From Phycisphaeraceae bacterium (lineage in GTDB: Bacteria > Planctomycetota > Phycisphaerae > Phycisphaerales > SM1A02): 64,000 nucleotides of DNA. Numbering within the stretch: the stretch's first letter is position 1; every line of letters begins with the position of its first letter. This document shows, in pieces, positions 27,570-36,818 of this stretch. The position numbers and the translations under genes were made by a program. Under the pieces are notes generated by a model that was not told the origin of the DNA, made no database searches, and saw only the letters and a program-made list of their open reading frames with translations. Where the stretch lies: assembly GCA_019636735.1 (NCBI GenBank), contig JAHBWY010000003.1, forward strand, positions 186,001 to 250,000, written 5' to 3'.

Positions 27570-29426
27570 ATGCCTTCGTTCTGGCACTTCGCGGCACGGA
27601 TGCTGCGCTTCCGCGGCCAGTTGGCCGCCGCACTCTTCTTCGCCGCGCTTTCGGCGGCGGGTCTCGGTGCGGGTCTCGTCAGTCTGGGACCGATTCTGCG
27701 CCTCCTGATCGATCCGTCGTCGGGCGAGGGGCTTCGCGCGCTCGCTCAGGAACACAACATGGGGGGAAGCTGGCCCGCCATTCCCGAGTCGATCGTGGCG
27801 GCGCTGCCCGAGGCACCATACGACGGCGTCGTGCTGCTCATGATGGCGCTGGCGGTCCTGACGATCTTCGGCGCCACGGCGAACTTCCTCCACCAGTTCC
27901 TGTCGCTCACGCTCTGCACGCGCGTCGTGGCCGCGGTGCGGATGGAGATCTTCCGACACGCCGTTCACCTCCCGCTGTCGCTGGTGGTGCGGCGCGGTCC
28001 GGCGGAGTTCACCAGCCGGGTCCTGCGCGACTCGAGCGAACTCCAGCAGGGGCTCGTTGCATTGACCAGCCGCGCGGTGGCCCAGATCACAAAGGGCCTC
28101 GCCGCCTTTGCCGCGGCGCTCTGGTTCGACTGGCGCCTCACCGCGGTCGCGCTGGTGGTCGCTCCGGTCATTGCCGTCGTCCTCAGGAAGTTCGGCAAGC
28201 GCATTCGGCGGGCGACTCGAGGAGCGCTTGAAGCGCAGGAGACGCTCCTTCGAGTGACGAGCGAGTCGATGCAGGGGCTTCGCGCCGTCAAGAGCGGAAC
28301 GGCGGAGAGTGACGCGGTCCATCGCTTCGATCGCGCCAATCGCGAGGTGGTGAAGGAGGAGCTGCGCGTCAGGACCGCGCGGGCGGCGAGCGGTCCGGTG
28401 GTCGAACTCCTCGCGGTGATCATCGTGATCGGGCTTGCGCTCGTGGCCGCAAAGCAGATCGTGGGCGGGCACATCCTCATCGATGACTTCGTGATGACCC
28501 TCGGAGCGCTCGCCGTAGCGGCAGGCAGTTTCAGGCCGCTCGCCGGGCTGGTGAATGACATTCAGGCGGCTTCCGCCCCCTCGGATCGACTGCTCGAAGT
28601 GCTTCGCGAGGCGCGAGAAGATGAGCCTGACCGACATGGAGTTCGTCGACCGGCGCTCGCGCGTCACTCGCGCGACATCCGATTCGAGTCGGTGACCTTC
28701 GGCTACCCCGGCCAGGAGCGGCCGGCGCTTGATGCGGTCGACTTGACCATCCGGTTCGGCGAGCGCGTGGCGATCGTCGGACCCAACGGCTGTGGCAAGA
28801 CGACGCTGCTTGCGCTCCTGCCACGGCTGCTGGTGCCACAACAGGGTCGGGTGCTCATCGATGGGGTCGAACTCGGCGAGGTGTCGCTCCGGTCGCTGCG
28901 ACAGCAGATGGGCGTGGTCACTCAGGAGACGGTGCTGTTCAGGGGCACGATCGCGGAGAACATCCGATTCGGCAACTTCGGCGCGACGCATGAGCAGGTG
29001 ATCGATGCGGCGCGGCGCGCCCATGCTGCGGAGTTCATTGAGCGGCTGCCCGACGTCTACGATTCGTCCGTCTCCGAACAGGGCGCGTCCCTCTCGGGCG
29101 GGCAGCGGCAGCGTCTTGCCATCGCCCGCGCCATCCTCCGCGATCCGACGATTCTCATCCTTGATGAGGCGACGAGCCAGATCGACGCCGAAAGCGAGGC
29201 GCAGATCGGCGAGGCAATTGCGGAGTTCGGACGCGGACGCACCGTCATTCTCATCGCTCACCGGTTGAGCACCATCCTCGGTGCCGATCGCATTGTGATG
29301 ATGGACTCGGGTCGAGTCGTCGATGTCGGGCCCCACGAAGAACTCCTTCGGCGCTGCGAGGGCTACCGACGACTGTTCCGTGGACAGTTTGCCGCGAGCG
29401 ACGAACCTGCGGCGATCGGCCGATAG
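27570..29426 (+). CDS. ABC exporter, fused membrane and ATPase domains (MsbA/lipid-type)
   Basis: 618 residues: an N-terminal six-helix type-1 exporter domain (about 1-330) and a C-terminal ATPase. Walker A is GPNGCGKTT (about residue 404), the signature LSGGQRQRLAIARA (about 508), Walker B ILILDEATS (about 529), and the H-loop His in LIAHRLST. Half-transporters of this kind work as homodimers, most resembling MsbA and other lipid or peptide exporters. The periplasmic loop between helices 1 and 2 is long and contains NMGGSWPAIPESIV. The start at 27570 gives a short cytoplasmic N-terminus; the frame is open 36 bp further. It is 32 bp after aroA. Confidence 0.92.
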   Translation: MPSFWHFAARMLRFRGQLAAALFFAALSAAGLGAGLVSLGPILRLLIDPSSGEGLRALAQEHNMGGSWPAIPESIVAALPEAPYDGVVLLMMALAVLTIFGATANFLHQFLSLTLCTRVVAAVRMEIFRHAVHLPLSLVVRRGPAEFTSRVLRDSSELQQGLVALTSRAVAQITKGLAAFAAALWFDWRLTAVALVVAPVIAVVLRKFGKRIRRATRGALEAQETLLRVTSESMQGLRAVKSGTAESDAVHRFDRANREVVKEELRVRTARAASGPVVELLAVIIVIGLALVAAKQIVGGHILIDDFVMTLGALAVAAGSFRPLAGLVNDIQAASAPSDRLLEVLREAREDEPDRHGVRRPALARHSRDIRFESVTFGYPGQERPALDAVDLTIRFGERVAIVGPNGCGKTTLLALLPRLLVPQQGRVLIDGVELGEVSLRSLRQQMGVVTQETVLFRGTIAENIRFGNFGATHEQVIDAARRAHAAEFIERLPDVYDSSVSEQGASLSGGQRQRLAIARAILRDPTILILDEATSQIDAESEAQIGEAIAEFGRGRTVILIAHRLSTILGADRIVMMDSGRVVDVGPHEELLRRCEGYRRLFRGQFAASDEPAAIGR

Positions 29427-29448
29427 CAGGCGCGTGGCGCGGCCGGGC

Positions 29449-30273
29449 TCAGGCGGAGTTCCGAGGACCATCGCCTGTGGCGCTGGCCTCATTCAGCAGG
29501 TGACGCCGCAGGAAGTCGGTGCCGAGGTCCTTTGCCTGCACGGCAAATCGTCCGAAGCCGATGTGCTCAGCCGGCGCCCCCGTGCGGCCGAAGGTGTGGA
29601 ACTCGATGAGCTCGCGCGGCACGCCATGTGCTTCGAGCGCCTTCACGAAGGAGCGCTGCGCGTCAACGGGCACCCACTCATCGTGCTCGGCGTGCAGGAT
29701 CATCAACGGAATCGGCCGCCATCCTTCGAGATGCGCAATCGGGTTCATGCGCTCAAGTCGTTCGGGATCGTGAAGATCGCGCCGCTGGAGCGACTCCCAG
29801 TTGCCGCTCGTCGCTTCGACGAGAGCTGCTCGGAAGATGTGGGGCCGGCAGAGGCGAACAAGGGTCGCCATGCCGCCCGCGGAGAATCCGCCGATGGCCA
29901 GGTGGTCACGCCTGATGAGCCCCTCGGCCGCGGCTGCGCCGACGACGCCATCGATCTCGCCGACCATGCGCTCGACCACTTCGAGGGACGCTCCGGGAGT
30001 GGCCAGGCGCTCCTCGAGCCTCTCGCCATGACCGGGCAGGTCGAGCGAGATGACGCCGATACCAGCTCGAGTCAGGCGCAGGAAGCGTCCCGGATCGATC
30101 TCCTTGTGTGCCGTGCGCCCATGCATCCAGAGGAGCGTCGGCGCGGCGATCGCCGAGGTCGCAGACGCCGCCGTCGATGCCTCGGGTGCCATCGCCAGCG
30201 CAGGAACACCGGCGAGTCGCAGCCAGCGACTGCGACTTCGTAGGGAAAGCGGAAGGGCACCAAGGTCAGGCAT
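29449..30273 (-). CDS. Alpha/beta hydrolase (prolyl-oligopeptidase-like)
   Basis: 274 residues. The nucleophile elbow GGFSAGGMATL has the catalytic Ser, TLLWMHGRTAHKE the oxyanion-hole strand, DLPGHGER the cap-side loop, and LMILHAEHDEWVPVDAQRSFVKAL the catalytic Asp; the C-terminal EFHTFGRTGAPAEH is the likely position of the catalytic His. The first about 30 residues are Arg-rich and may mean a later start. Substrate unknown. It is convergent with the ABC exporter and divergent from rsmD, whose promoter region it shares. Confidence 0.82.
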   Translation of the reverse strand: MPDLGALPLSLRSRSRWLRLAGVPALAMAPEASTAASATSAIAAPTLLWMHGRTAHKEIDPGRFLRLTRAGIGVISLDLPGHGERLEERLATPGASLEVVERMVGEIDGVVGAAAAEGLIRRDHLAIGGFSAGGMATLVRLCRPHIFRAALVEATSGNWESLQRRDLHDPERLERMNPIAHLEGWRPIPLMILHAEHDEWVPVDAQRSFVKALEAHGVPRELIEFHTFGRTGAPAEHIGFGRFAVQAKDLGTDFLRRHLLNEASATGDGPRNSA

Positions 30274-30301
30274 GGCGGCGACGAAGAGGAATCCGGGAGC
30301 G

Positions 30302-30307
30302 TACTCT
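30302..30307 (+). promoter_or_regulatory. -10-like TACTCT before rsmD
   Basis: TACTCT ends 7 nt before the GTG at 30315. A minus-strand TACGCT (30303-30298) overlaps it and may drive the hydrolase with a leader of about 20 nt. Confidence 0.42.
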
Positions 30308-30314
30308 TGACGCT

Positions 30315-31109
30315 GTGCTGCGCATTCTTGGTGGAGAGTTTCGATCGCGACCGCTGGTCGTGCCCCGCGGCCGGGACCTGACGAGGCCGATGGGAAGTCG
30401 GACGCGCGAAGCGCTCTTCGACCTGCTGCGTGGCTGGTTCGAAGGAAGCACGGTCATCGACCTCTTCGCCGGTGTCGGCACCTTGGGGCTTGAGGCGGCG
30501 AGTCGCGGGGCGACGCAGGTCATTGCGGTCGAGTCCGATCGGCTCATTGCGCGCCTGCTCAGGGAGAACATCGACACCCTGAAGTGCGGCGATCGCGTGC
30601 GGGTGATCGAGGGCGATGTCCTCTCCGAGGGGCTTCGCGCCGCGCTGCCGCGCCCCGTCGATGTCATCTTCTGCGATCCGCCGTTCGCCATGATTCTGCC
30701 GCCGCGACGCGCGGCTTCGGACTCTGGTCGCTCGGAGTCCATCTCGCTCGACGACGACGAATCGCTCGAGCCCGATCGGCGCGATGGCGAAGAAGCATTC
30801 GACTCGTTCGAAGGCCGACGGTCGAAGCACCGCCGACGCCGTCGTCGCCCGTCGAGCGAGCCCGACGGTCCTGCATCGATCGAGGCCATCGAAGAGGTCG
30901 ACCAGCGCTTCGAACGGCAGCGGCTCAGGCTCCAGGCGATGCTCGACTCTCTCCGCGGGCTCTTCGCCGAGAGGGGATTTCTCGCCCTGCGCCTTCCGAT
31001 CGAGCGAGCGGGAAGTGAAGGCGCCATTCAGGGCTTTGAAGGTCCCGAGATCCACGGCTACGGCGATCAGCAGTGGATTCACCTCTACGCGCCGAAGCGC
31101 AGCGTGTGA
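30315..31109 (+). CDS. rsmD: 16S rRNA G966 N2-methyltransferase RsmD, with insertion
   Basis: 264 residues; the family is usually 180-200. LRILGGEFRSRPL at the start and RPMGSRTREALFDLLRG are RsmD hallmarks. VIDLFAGVGTLGLEAASRGA binds SAM, and the catalytic (D/N)PP(F/Y) motif is FCDPPFAMILPP. Directly after it comes an insertion of about 70 residues, first Ser/Asp/Glu-rich and then a basic RRSKHRRRRRR run, before the fold resumes with RLRLQAMLDSLRGLFAERGFLALRL. The GTG start at 30315 fits the promoter hexamer 7 nt upstream; longer readings run into the divergent hydrolase. It is convergent with ackA. Confidence 0.88.
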   Translation: MLRILGGEFRSRPLVVPRGRDLTRPMGSRTREALFDLLRGWFEGSTVIDLFAGVGTLGLEAASRGATQVIAVESDRLIARLLRENIDTLKCGDRVRVIEGDVLSEGLRAALPRPVDVIFCDPPFAMILPPRRAASDSGRSESISLDDDESLEPDRRDGEEAFDSFEGRRSKHRRRRRRPSSEPDGPASIEAIEEVDQRFERQRLRLQAMLDSLRGLFAERGFLALRLPIERAGSEGAIQGFEGPEIHGYGDQQWIHLYAPKRSV

Positions 31110-31124
31110 GCCCCGCGAGCTGCT

Positions 31125-32348
31125 TCAGTTTGCACGCGCCGCCGGCGCGGCGAGCCGCTCGAGGGTGTGCCTGGCAATCATCAGCTCCTCATTGGTCGGG
31201 ATCACCCAGACGGCCACTCGACTGCCGGGCGTGGAGATCTTCCACCCCTCTTCGCGCCACGGCGCCGAGTTGGCCGACTCATCGACTTCGACTCCGAGCC
31301 ATGCGGCCGCCTGACCGATGCGAGATCTGATCGGCGCCGCATGTTCGCCAATGCCGGCCGTGAGCACGAGGCCGTCGAGTCCACCCACCGCGGCCGCCAG
31401 CGAGCCGAGTTCGCGACCGATGCGATACACAAAGAGATCCACCGCCTCAGCCGCGCGGGGATCGCGACTGGTCAGCAATGCCCGCATGTCGCTTGAAATC
31501 CCTGAGACGCCGAGAAGTCCAGACTGCGTGTAGATGAGCTTCTCGATCGCGCGCAAGTCCATCTTCAGTTCGTCCATCAGGTAGAGCACCAGCCCGGGAT
31601 CGACCGAGCCACAGCGGGTCCCCATCGGGAGACCGTCGACCGCGGTGAAGCCCATGGTCGTCGCCATGCTCCGACACCCGAGCATCGCGCACATGCTGGA
31701 TCCATTGCCAAGATGCGCCACGACCACCCGACCCGAGGCCACCTCGGGGTCGAGGCGACGGATGGCCTCGGCGACATACTCATAGGAAAGTCCGTGGAAA
31801 CCGTAGCGCCGAACTCCGCGCTCGGTGATGTCAGGCGGCAGGGCGTAGGCCTGGGCGACCTCGGGTTGTGAGCGATGAAAGGCCGTGTCGAAGCAAGCGA
31901 CCTGCGGGAGATTCGGAAGTCGCTCGGCGATCATGCGAATGGGCGCCAGATTGTGGGGTTGATGGAGCGGTGCGAGGGGATTGAGCCTGGCCAGAGAGTC
32001 GAGGATCGTCGCATCAACGATGACCGGGCAGGAGTAGAGCAGTCCGCCATGCACCACCCTGTGACCGACCGCACGGAGCGTCCACTCGGAGGCGCGCTCT
32101 CGAAGGAACTCGACGAGATGGGCCACGGCGCCTTCGTGGCCGATTCCCCCTGCGTTCGACCACTCGTGCCGACTGCACTCCACGCCCCCAGCGTCATGAG
32201 CGACGAAACGAGAATGGGTGTGAAGCCCCTCGACCTGCCCTCGGACCACAAGGCGCAGGGACTGCCCGTGGCTCTCCTCCACGATCACGAAGAGGGAGAA
32301 TTTGATGCTGGAGGAGCCCGCGTTGAGAACAACAACGGCACCGGGCAT
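31125..32348 (-). CDS. ackA: Acetate/short-chain-fatty-acid kinase
   Basis: 407 residues. ASKHA-fold kinase interconverting an acyl phosphate plus ADP with the free acid plus ATP. VVVLNAGSSSIKFSLF, GHRVVHGG, FDTAFH and VVAHLGNGSSMCA are the acetate kinase signatures, and LTAGIGEHAAPIR the adenosine motif. The start at 32348 overlaps the upstream phosphotransacylase stop by one base (TGATG), so the two enzymes are made together. Acetate is the default substrate; propionate or butyrate cannot be excluded, because the partner enzyme is of the phosphate acetyl/butyryl type. Confidence 0.92.
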   Translation of the reverse strand: MPGAVVVLNAGSSSIKFSLFVIVEESHGQSLRLVVRGQVEGLHTHSRFVAHDAGGVECSRHEWSNAGGIGHEGAVAHLVEFLRERASEWTLRAVGHRVVHGGLLYSCPVIVDATILDSLARLNPLAPLHQPHNLAPIRMIAERLPNLPQVACFDTAFHRSQPEVAQAYALPPDITERGVRRYGFHGLSYEYVAEAIRRLDPEVASGRVVVAHLGNGSSMCAMLGCRSMATTMGFTAVDGLPMGTRCGSVDPGLVLYLMDELKMDLRAIEKLIYTQSGLLGVSGISSDMRALLTSRDPRAAEAVDLFVYRIGRELGSLAAAVGGLDGLVLTAGIGEHAAPIRSRIGQAAAWLGVEVDESANSAPWREEGWKISTPGSRVAVWVIPTNEELMIARHTLERLAAPAARAN

Positions 32349-33361
32349 CAGGAGACCGCCTTGGTGGTCGACTCCCGTCGCGCCTTGGCGACGAGAACCG
32401 CGACGCAACAGGACGCGAGGCGCGCCATCACGGAGTCCGCTCGACTGGTGAGGATGATCGGCACCCGAGCGCCCAAAACGATCCCGGCGCAGTCAGCTCC
32501 GGCGAGGAAGGAGAGGCTCTTCGCGAGCATGTTGCCCGCCTCGAGATCGGGCACAACCAGGATGTTCGCTCGTCCGGCGACGGACGAGGCAATCTGCTTG
32601 ATCCTCGCCGCCTCGGGGCTGATGGCGTTGTCGAGGGCAAGCGGACCGTCGAGCAGGGCCCCGGTGATCTGCTTGCGATCCGCCATTTTGCAGAGCGCCG
32701 CCGCCTCGATCGTCGACGGCACATTGGGGTTGACGGTCTCCATGGCCGAGAGAATGGCCACACGCATCTCGCGCGGTCCGCGGAGTTCGAGAATCGCATG
32801 GGCGAGGTCGATCGCGTTCTGAACGATGTCGACCTTCTCCGCGAGGGTTGGAGCGACATTGACTGCGGCGTCGGTCACGATCAGCGTTTCCGGGTAACTG
32901 GGCACATCCATGACGAAGCAGTGACTGATTCGCCGGCCGGTTCGCAATCCGGCATCGCGCTGGACCACGGCCCCGAGCAGTTCGTCCGTGTGGAGAGAGC
33001 CCTTCATCAGCGCCTCGGCGCGACCTTCGCGAATGATCGCCACGGCCTTGGCCGCCGAGTCATGGCTGTGCGCCGCGTCGACGATGGCTGCGCCCGTGAG
33101 ATCCATCGAGTGCTCTCGTGCCACGGCCTCGATCCTCTCCTTCGGTCCGACAAGAATCGGAGAGATGAGCCCTTCGCGCATCGCGTCGACCACCGCCTGA
33201 AGCGAACTCTGGTCACAGGGGTGCGCGACCACCGTCGGGAGCGGCGGAAGTGTGCGGCAATAGTCGAGAAGAAGCTTGTACTTCGCGTGGCGCTCCGCTC
33301 CGGCCGTTGAGGTGGCGAGCGAGGCGCCTGGAGCGCGACCGGCGATGGGCGCGGTGGTCAT
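32348..33361 (-). CDS. Phosphate acetyl/butyryltransferase family enzyme
   Basis: 337 residues, single Pta/Ptb domain with no DRTGG or AAA parts. Moves an acyl group between CoA and phosphate. Family segments: VVAHPCDQSSLQAVVDAMREGL, EALMKGSLHTDELLGAVV, SHCFVMDVPSYPETLIVTDAAVN, GALLDGPLALDNAISPEAA and VPDLEAGNMLAKSLSFLAGA. The overall shape resembles the transacylase part of proteins annotated as bifunctional enoyl-CoA hydratase/phosphate acetyltransferase, but the hydratase domain is absent. ATGA overlap with the DUF3141 gene upstream and TGATG with ackA downstream show a tightly coupled three-gene operon. Confidence 0.9.
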   Translation of the reverse strand: MTTAPIAGRAPGASLATSTAGAERHAKYKLLLDYCRTLPPLPTVVAHPCDQSSLQAVVDAMREGLISPILVGPKERIEAVAREHSMDLTGAAIVDAAHSHDSAAKAVAIIREGRAEALMKGSLHTDELLGAVVQRDAGLRTGRRISHCFVMDVPSYPETLIVTDAAVNVAPTLAEKVDIVQNAIDLAHAILELRGPREMRVAILSAMETVNPNVPSTIEAAALCKMADRKQITGALLDGPLALDNAISPEAARIKQIASSVAGRANILVVPDLEAGNMLAKSLSFLAGADCAGIVLGARVPIILTSRADSVMARLASCCVAVLVAKARRESTTKAVS

Positions 33362-35841
33362 GGTCGGGGGTCCCTGGGAGTGTCGCTGCGCTGTCGCGGC
33401 GGCGGCGAGGCGCTGCGCTTCGTGTCCGCGCTTCGTTCGGCAGGCGCGACGGTCGTGGGATCGACGAGCTTCGGTTCAACCTGGGGTTGAATGTGGGGCT
33501 CACGCTCACGGTCATGGCCCGGAGCGCGCAGGACGGATCGAATCGCCGCGAGCATCTCGATCTGTCCCGGCGTCGGCCGGGCGGCCCGCACGCGATCATC
33601 GCGCTCGACGGCATCGAGCACGGCGAGAAGTCGCTCTCGATCGTCCGCCTGGTGCACCAGGCGAGGGAGTGTCGCGATGGCTCGCTCCGGCGCGTGCCGC
33701 ACGATGAGCTGCTGCCGGCCTCGAATGGCTCGATACGGAGCGAGGGTGGAGAGGTCCTGGAGCGCCATTGGCAGCATCGGCAGCAGATCGCGGTGAAGTT
33801 CGCGGCGCAGTTCGAGATGACTCAACTCGATCGGTCCGTCACGGGCGAGCAGCTCCACCGTTCGCGCAAAGGCTTCGTCGTAGCCACCGTGATCGATGGC
33901 GGCGAGCGCCTCCGCCACGATCGCTTCCCCATCGCCTGGCGATCCGATTGCCGACGGTGCATCCGGCAGGAAGGAGAGCATGGGCTGATAGGTGGCGTAG
34001 AAGAGCGCCTCGCTGAGCGCATCTCGAATGGCGCGAACACGATCAAGCGAAGCGCTCACGACCGAATCAACCAGGCGCTCGAAACGACGGGCGGGGTCTC
34101 CCGAGGCGACGGGCATGCGGCACGCCCGCACGGCATCCGCGGCGGGTGCCAGCCACCACACCCATGGATTGAGATCAGAGAAGGCCCATCGCTCGAATCG
34201 CAGCGGATGGAAGTGCCGCATCACTTCCGCCGAGAAGTCGTTGGACACCATCTGAACCCACGGCCGCAGCAGCGACTCATAGGCCTGTGAGTTCACCTCT
34301 GAGACGCGAGCCGCCGCGTGGAATGCACGCTCATCGCGCCGCTCGAAGCGGTTGATTCGGGCGACGACCTCTTCCAGTCGCCGCTCGGAGAAGCTCACCG
34401 CGTACTCGACACGACCGTCGGGGCCTGTCGTCTCCGTGATCTGCATCGCGTGGAGGCCTGGCGGAAGGGCGTCGATCGCCTCGAGGGTGGAGACGATCTG
34501 GGCATGCTCCTTCTGGGCTACACGACCGCTCACAAAGATGCCGAGGTGACCGACGCTCTCATGCACCAGGCCGACGATCACCTGCCCGCGAGCCTTGATC
34601 TCCTCGGTGCTTCCATAGATGTCCGCGACCCAGTTGAACGCCTGCTGCGGAGGAGTGATGTTGTCACCGAGCGACGCGAACAGAATGATGGGCGAGCGGA
34701 TCTCCCGCAGATCAAGCGGCGGGCCCGAGGCGCGCTCCGATCTGCCGCTCCAGAGGCTGTTGCCGATGAACAGATTGCCGACAATCCACTCGATCTCCTC
34801 GCGGTTCATCAGATAGAAGCCTCCCCACCAGCGCTCGAACTCGAGGAAGCGAGGGGGCTCGGTGTCGGCGTCGGCAAAGACCTTGTAGGGCTTGCTCCAG
34901 AGCGTGTTCGCTGGGTTCAGGTTCTCGAAGTTCTGGACGAGCCATGCGCCGTCGAAGAGCCCGTGACCGAGATCGGCGGTGAGTGAGGCGAGCCATGAAC
35001 CACCGAGCAGGCCACCGGCATACCGCATTGGGTTGTCGCCAGCGCCATCCGTGCCCGCGCCGCTCCAGTACGACATGGGTGCGCCATTGATGACCAGGGG
35101 ACCGGCCTCGGCCGGATCGGACGCGGCCAGCATCATCGCCGCCCAGCCACCCTGGCAGTTGCCGACGATGGCGGGCTTTGGTGCGTTGGGATGGCGAGCC
35201 CTGATCTCCTGTACGAAGCGCCGCTCGGCGGCACAGACATCGTCGAGAGTCTGGCCCGGTTGCGGCGTGACGAAGAAGATCACGAAGTACACCGGGTGCC
35301 CCGCGCGGAGGGCGACCCCGACCTGCGACTCATCCTTGAAGCCTCCGATGCCTGGACCATGGCCGGCGCGAGGGTCGATGATGAGATAGGGGCGTGACTT
35401 CGGATCGACGGTCACTCCCTGGGGTGGAATGATCCGCACGAGCGCATAGTTGACCGGTCGATCGAAGGTCCGACCATCGAGAACCGTCTCCCACTCGAAG
35501 TCGAGCACGGGCGGATGTCCCGCACGAGCCCGAGCGAGGAACTGATTGCCTCGCTGGCGCATGGTGTCGCCGAAGAGGACGGCGCGCTGGACGAAGTCGA
35601 CGGAGGCCCTGCACCACTCGGAGCTCGCCTCCATCCAGAGGTCCCACGGCGACTTCGGCTCGGTTGGCAGAGAGGTGAGAAACTCCGAGGTCGCCGTCTG
35701 CATGCGATCAATGAAGCGCGCCTCGGCGACGGCCACCCGATGACTGCACACATCGGCGAGACGGGCGAGCATGGCGCCATGGTCACCCTCGGGCAGGGGG
35801 CGGCCTGCGGGGGGCGAAGAATCGGGATTCGACGGGGTCAC
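33358..35841 (-). CDS. DUF3141 protein (PHA-synthase-like alpha/beta hydrolase fold)
   Basis: 827 residues from GTG. The first 480 residues look like a polyhydroxyalkanoate-synthase-type alpha/beta hydrolase: YALVRIIPP, VDPKSRPYLIIDPRAGHGPGIGGFKDES, the nucleophile elbow IVGNCQGGWAAM (Cys in the nucleophile position, as in PHA synthases), and SPIILFASLGDNITPPQQAFNW with the Asp. The rest is helical and ends in a Pro/Arg-rich tail. DUF3141 genes often lie with a phosphotransacylase and an acetate kinase, as here, suggesting a role in acyl-CoA or storage-polymer turnover; the reaction is not known. A Shine-Dalgarno GGGAGA lies 7 nt before the start and a TACACT about 40 nt upstream. Confidence 0.88.
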   Translation of the reverse strand: MTPSNPDSSPPAGRPLPEGDHGAMLARLADVCSHRVAVAEARFIDRMQTATSEFLTSLPTEPKSPWDLWMEASSEWCRASVDFVQRAVLFGDTMRQRGNQFLARARAGHPPVLDFEWETVLDGRTFDRPVNYALVRIIPPQGVTVDPKSRPYLIIDPRAGHGPGIGGFKDESQVGVALRAGHPVYFVIFFVTPQPGQTLDDVCAAERRFVQEIRARHPNAPKPAIVGNCQGGWAAMMLAASDPAEAGPLVINGAPMSYWSGAGTDGAGDNPMRYAGGLLGGSWLASLTADLGHGLFDGAWLVQNFENLNPANTLWSKPYKVFADADTEPPRFLEFERWWGGFYLMNREEIEWIVGNLFIGNSLWSGRSERASGPPLDLREIRSPIILFASLGDNITPPQQAFNWVADIYGSTEEIKARGQVIVGLVHESVGHLGIFVSGRVAQKEHAQIVSTLEAIDALPPGLHAMQITETTGPDGRVEYAVSFSERRLEEVVARINRFERRDERAFHAAARVSEVNSQAYESLLRPWVQMVSNDFSAEVMRHFHPLRFERWAFSDLNPWVWWLAPAADAVRACRMPVASGDPARRFERLVDSVVSASLDRVRAIRDALSEALFYATYQPMLSFLPDAPSAIGSPGDGEAIVAEALAAIDHGGYDEAFARTVELLARDGPIELSHLELRRELHRDLLPMLPMALQDLSTLAPYRAIRGRQQLIVRHAPERAIATLPRLVHQADDRERLLAVLDAVERDDRVRAARPTPGQIEMLAAIRSVLRAPGHDREREPHIQPQVEPKLVDPTTVAPAERSADTKRSASPPPRQRSDTPRDPRP

Positions 35842-35880
35842 GAGAGTTCTCCCAGGGGGACTTCGGCGCGATCTGCGTGG

Positions 35881-35886
35881 AGTGTA
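35881..35886 (-). promoter_or_regulatory. -10-like TACACT of the DUF3141 operon, with leader
   Basis: TACACT on the minus strand lies 39 nt before the GTG at 35841, and GGGAGA precedes that GTG. This unit therefore seems to have a leader of about 33 nt with a Shine-Dalgarno, in contrast to the leaderless pattern elsewhere. Confidence 0.42.
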
Positions 35887-35940
35887 CTTGTCGGGTGTGA
35901 GCAGCCCGTGAACTCATCGTGCGCGGCTGGTGAAGAGCGG

Positions 35941-36735
35941 TCAGAAGCGCTTGTGGACGGCGCGGCCCTCGAGTTCGCGAGCGCCAAGGATCGCCCGAAC
36001 GAGCATGAGGTCCGATGGCGTGGTCACCTTGACATTGCGGCTCTCACCGTCGACCACGATGACCGGCTCGCCGATGCGTTCGACGAGTTGGGCATCATCG
36101 GTGGCCCCGGAGAGATCGGGCTGGGCGTAGGCGCGCCTGAGCAGGTCCGCCCTGAAGACCTGCGGTGTCTGCACGGCGACAAGACCGACGCGCGGGATCG
36201 TCTCGATCACGCGCCGCCCGACGGGGCGCGTCTCATCAGCCATCTCACCGAGGATGGCCTCGGCCACATCGTCGTGTTCCTCGGCCTCGACGGCTTCTTC
36301 ACTGACCCGCTTGAGCGTGCTCGACACCGGATCGCCGGGAATGACGGCATCATGGATCTTCGCCGCCTCGAAGAGGCGTGAGAGGAGCTCGTCACTCGCT
36401 GCCGGTCGCGCCGCGTCGTGCACCGCGATGTGCCTGCACTCCTCGGGCACAGCGGCGAGGGCGTTCCGCACGGTCTCCCAGCGCTCGAGGCGCCCGCCCT
36501 CGACCATGCGCACGCCGTGGAAGGAGAGCGGCGCCCCATAGCGCTCACGGAACTCCTCGAATCGATCGGGCGGTGCGGCCACGACGATCGCTCGGACTTC
36601 CTCGCGTTTGGTGAAGAGCTCGACCGTTCGAAGGAGCAGGGCTCGGCCGCCCAGGTCCTGCCCGAGCTTGTCACCGCCGAAGCGGCGGCTCTCTCCCGCG
36701 GCCGGAATGATGACGCCGATCGACATGGCACTCAT
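35941..36735 (-). CDS. ispD: 2-C-methyl-D-erythritol 4-phosphate cytidylyltransferase
   Basis: 264 residues, slightly longer than the usual 230-240. It makes CDP-methylerythritol in the MEP isoprenoid pathway. VIIPAAGESRRFGGDK is the CTP-binding loop, ERWETVRNAL and IAVHDAARP the conserved middle, VQTPQVFRADLLRRAY and ATDDAQLVERIG the substrate region, and VKVTTPSDLMLVRAIL the C-terminal motif. Two ATGs (36735, 36726) are possible. It follows the FeoB-associated gene by 83 bp and could be its own unit. It supplies precursors for uppS elsewhere in the window. Confidence 0.93.
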   Translation of the reverse strand: MSAMSIGVIIPAAGESRRFGGDKLGQDLGGRALLLRTVELFTKREEVRAIVVAAPPDRFEEFRERYGAPLSFHGVRMVEGGRLERWETVRNALAAVPEECRHIAVHDAARPAASDELLSRLFEAAKIHDAVIPGDPVSSTLKRVSEEAVEAEEHDDVAEAILGEMADETRPVGRRVIETIPRVGLVAVQTPQVFRADLLRRAYAQPDLSGATDDAQLVERIGEPVIVVDGESRNVKVTTPSDLMLVRAILGARELEGRAVHKRF

Positions 36736-36818
36736 GGGATGACCATGATGACAGAAGCGCCCCGCGCTGTGAACAGAGCCACATCCGGAATCCCGGCGAC
36801 CCGGTCGCTGAGCTCGCT

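Noticed and set aside
27507..29492. 661-codon minus-strand open frame opposite the ABC exporter
   Set aside because: Lies antisense to intact Walker and signature motifs; its composition (Arg/His/Asp/Glu-rich) is typical of a third-codon-position shadow.
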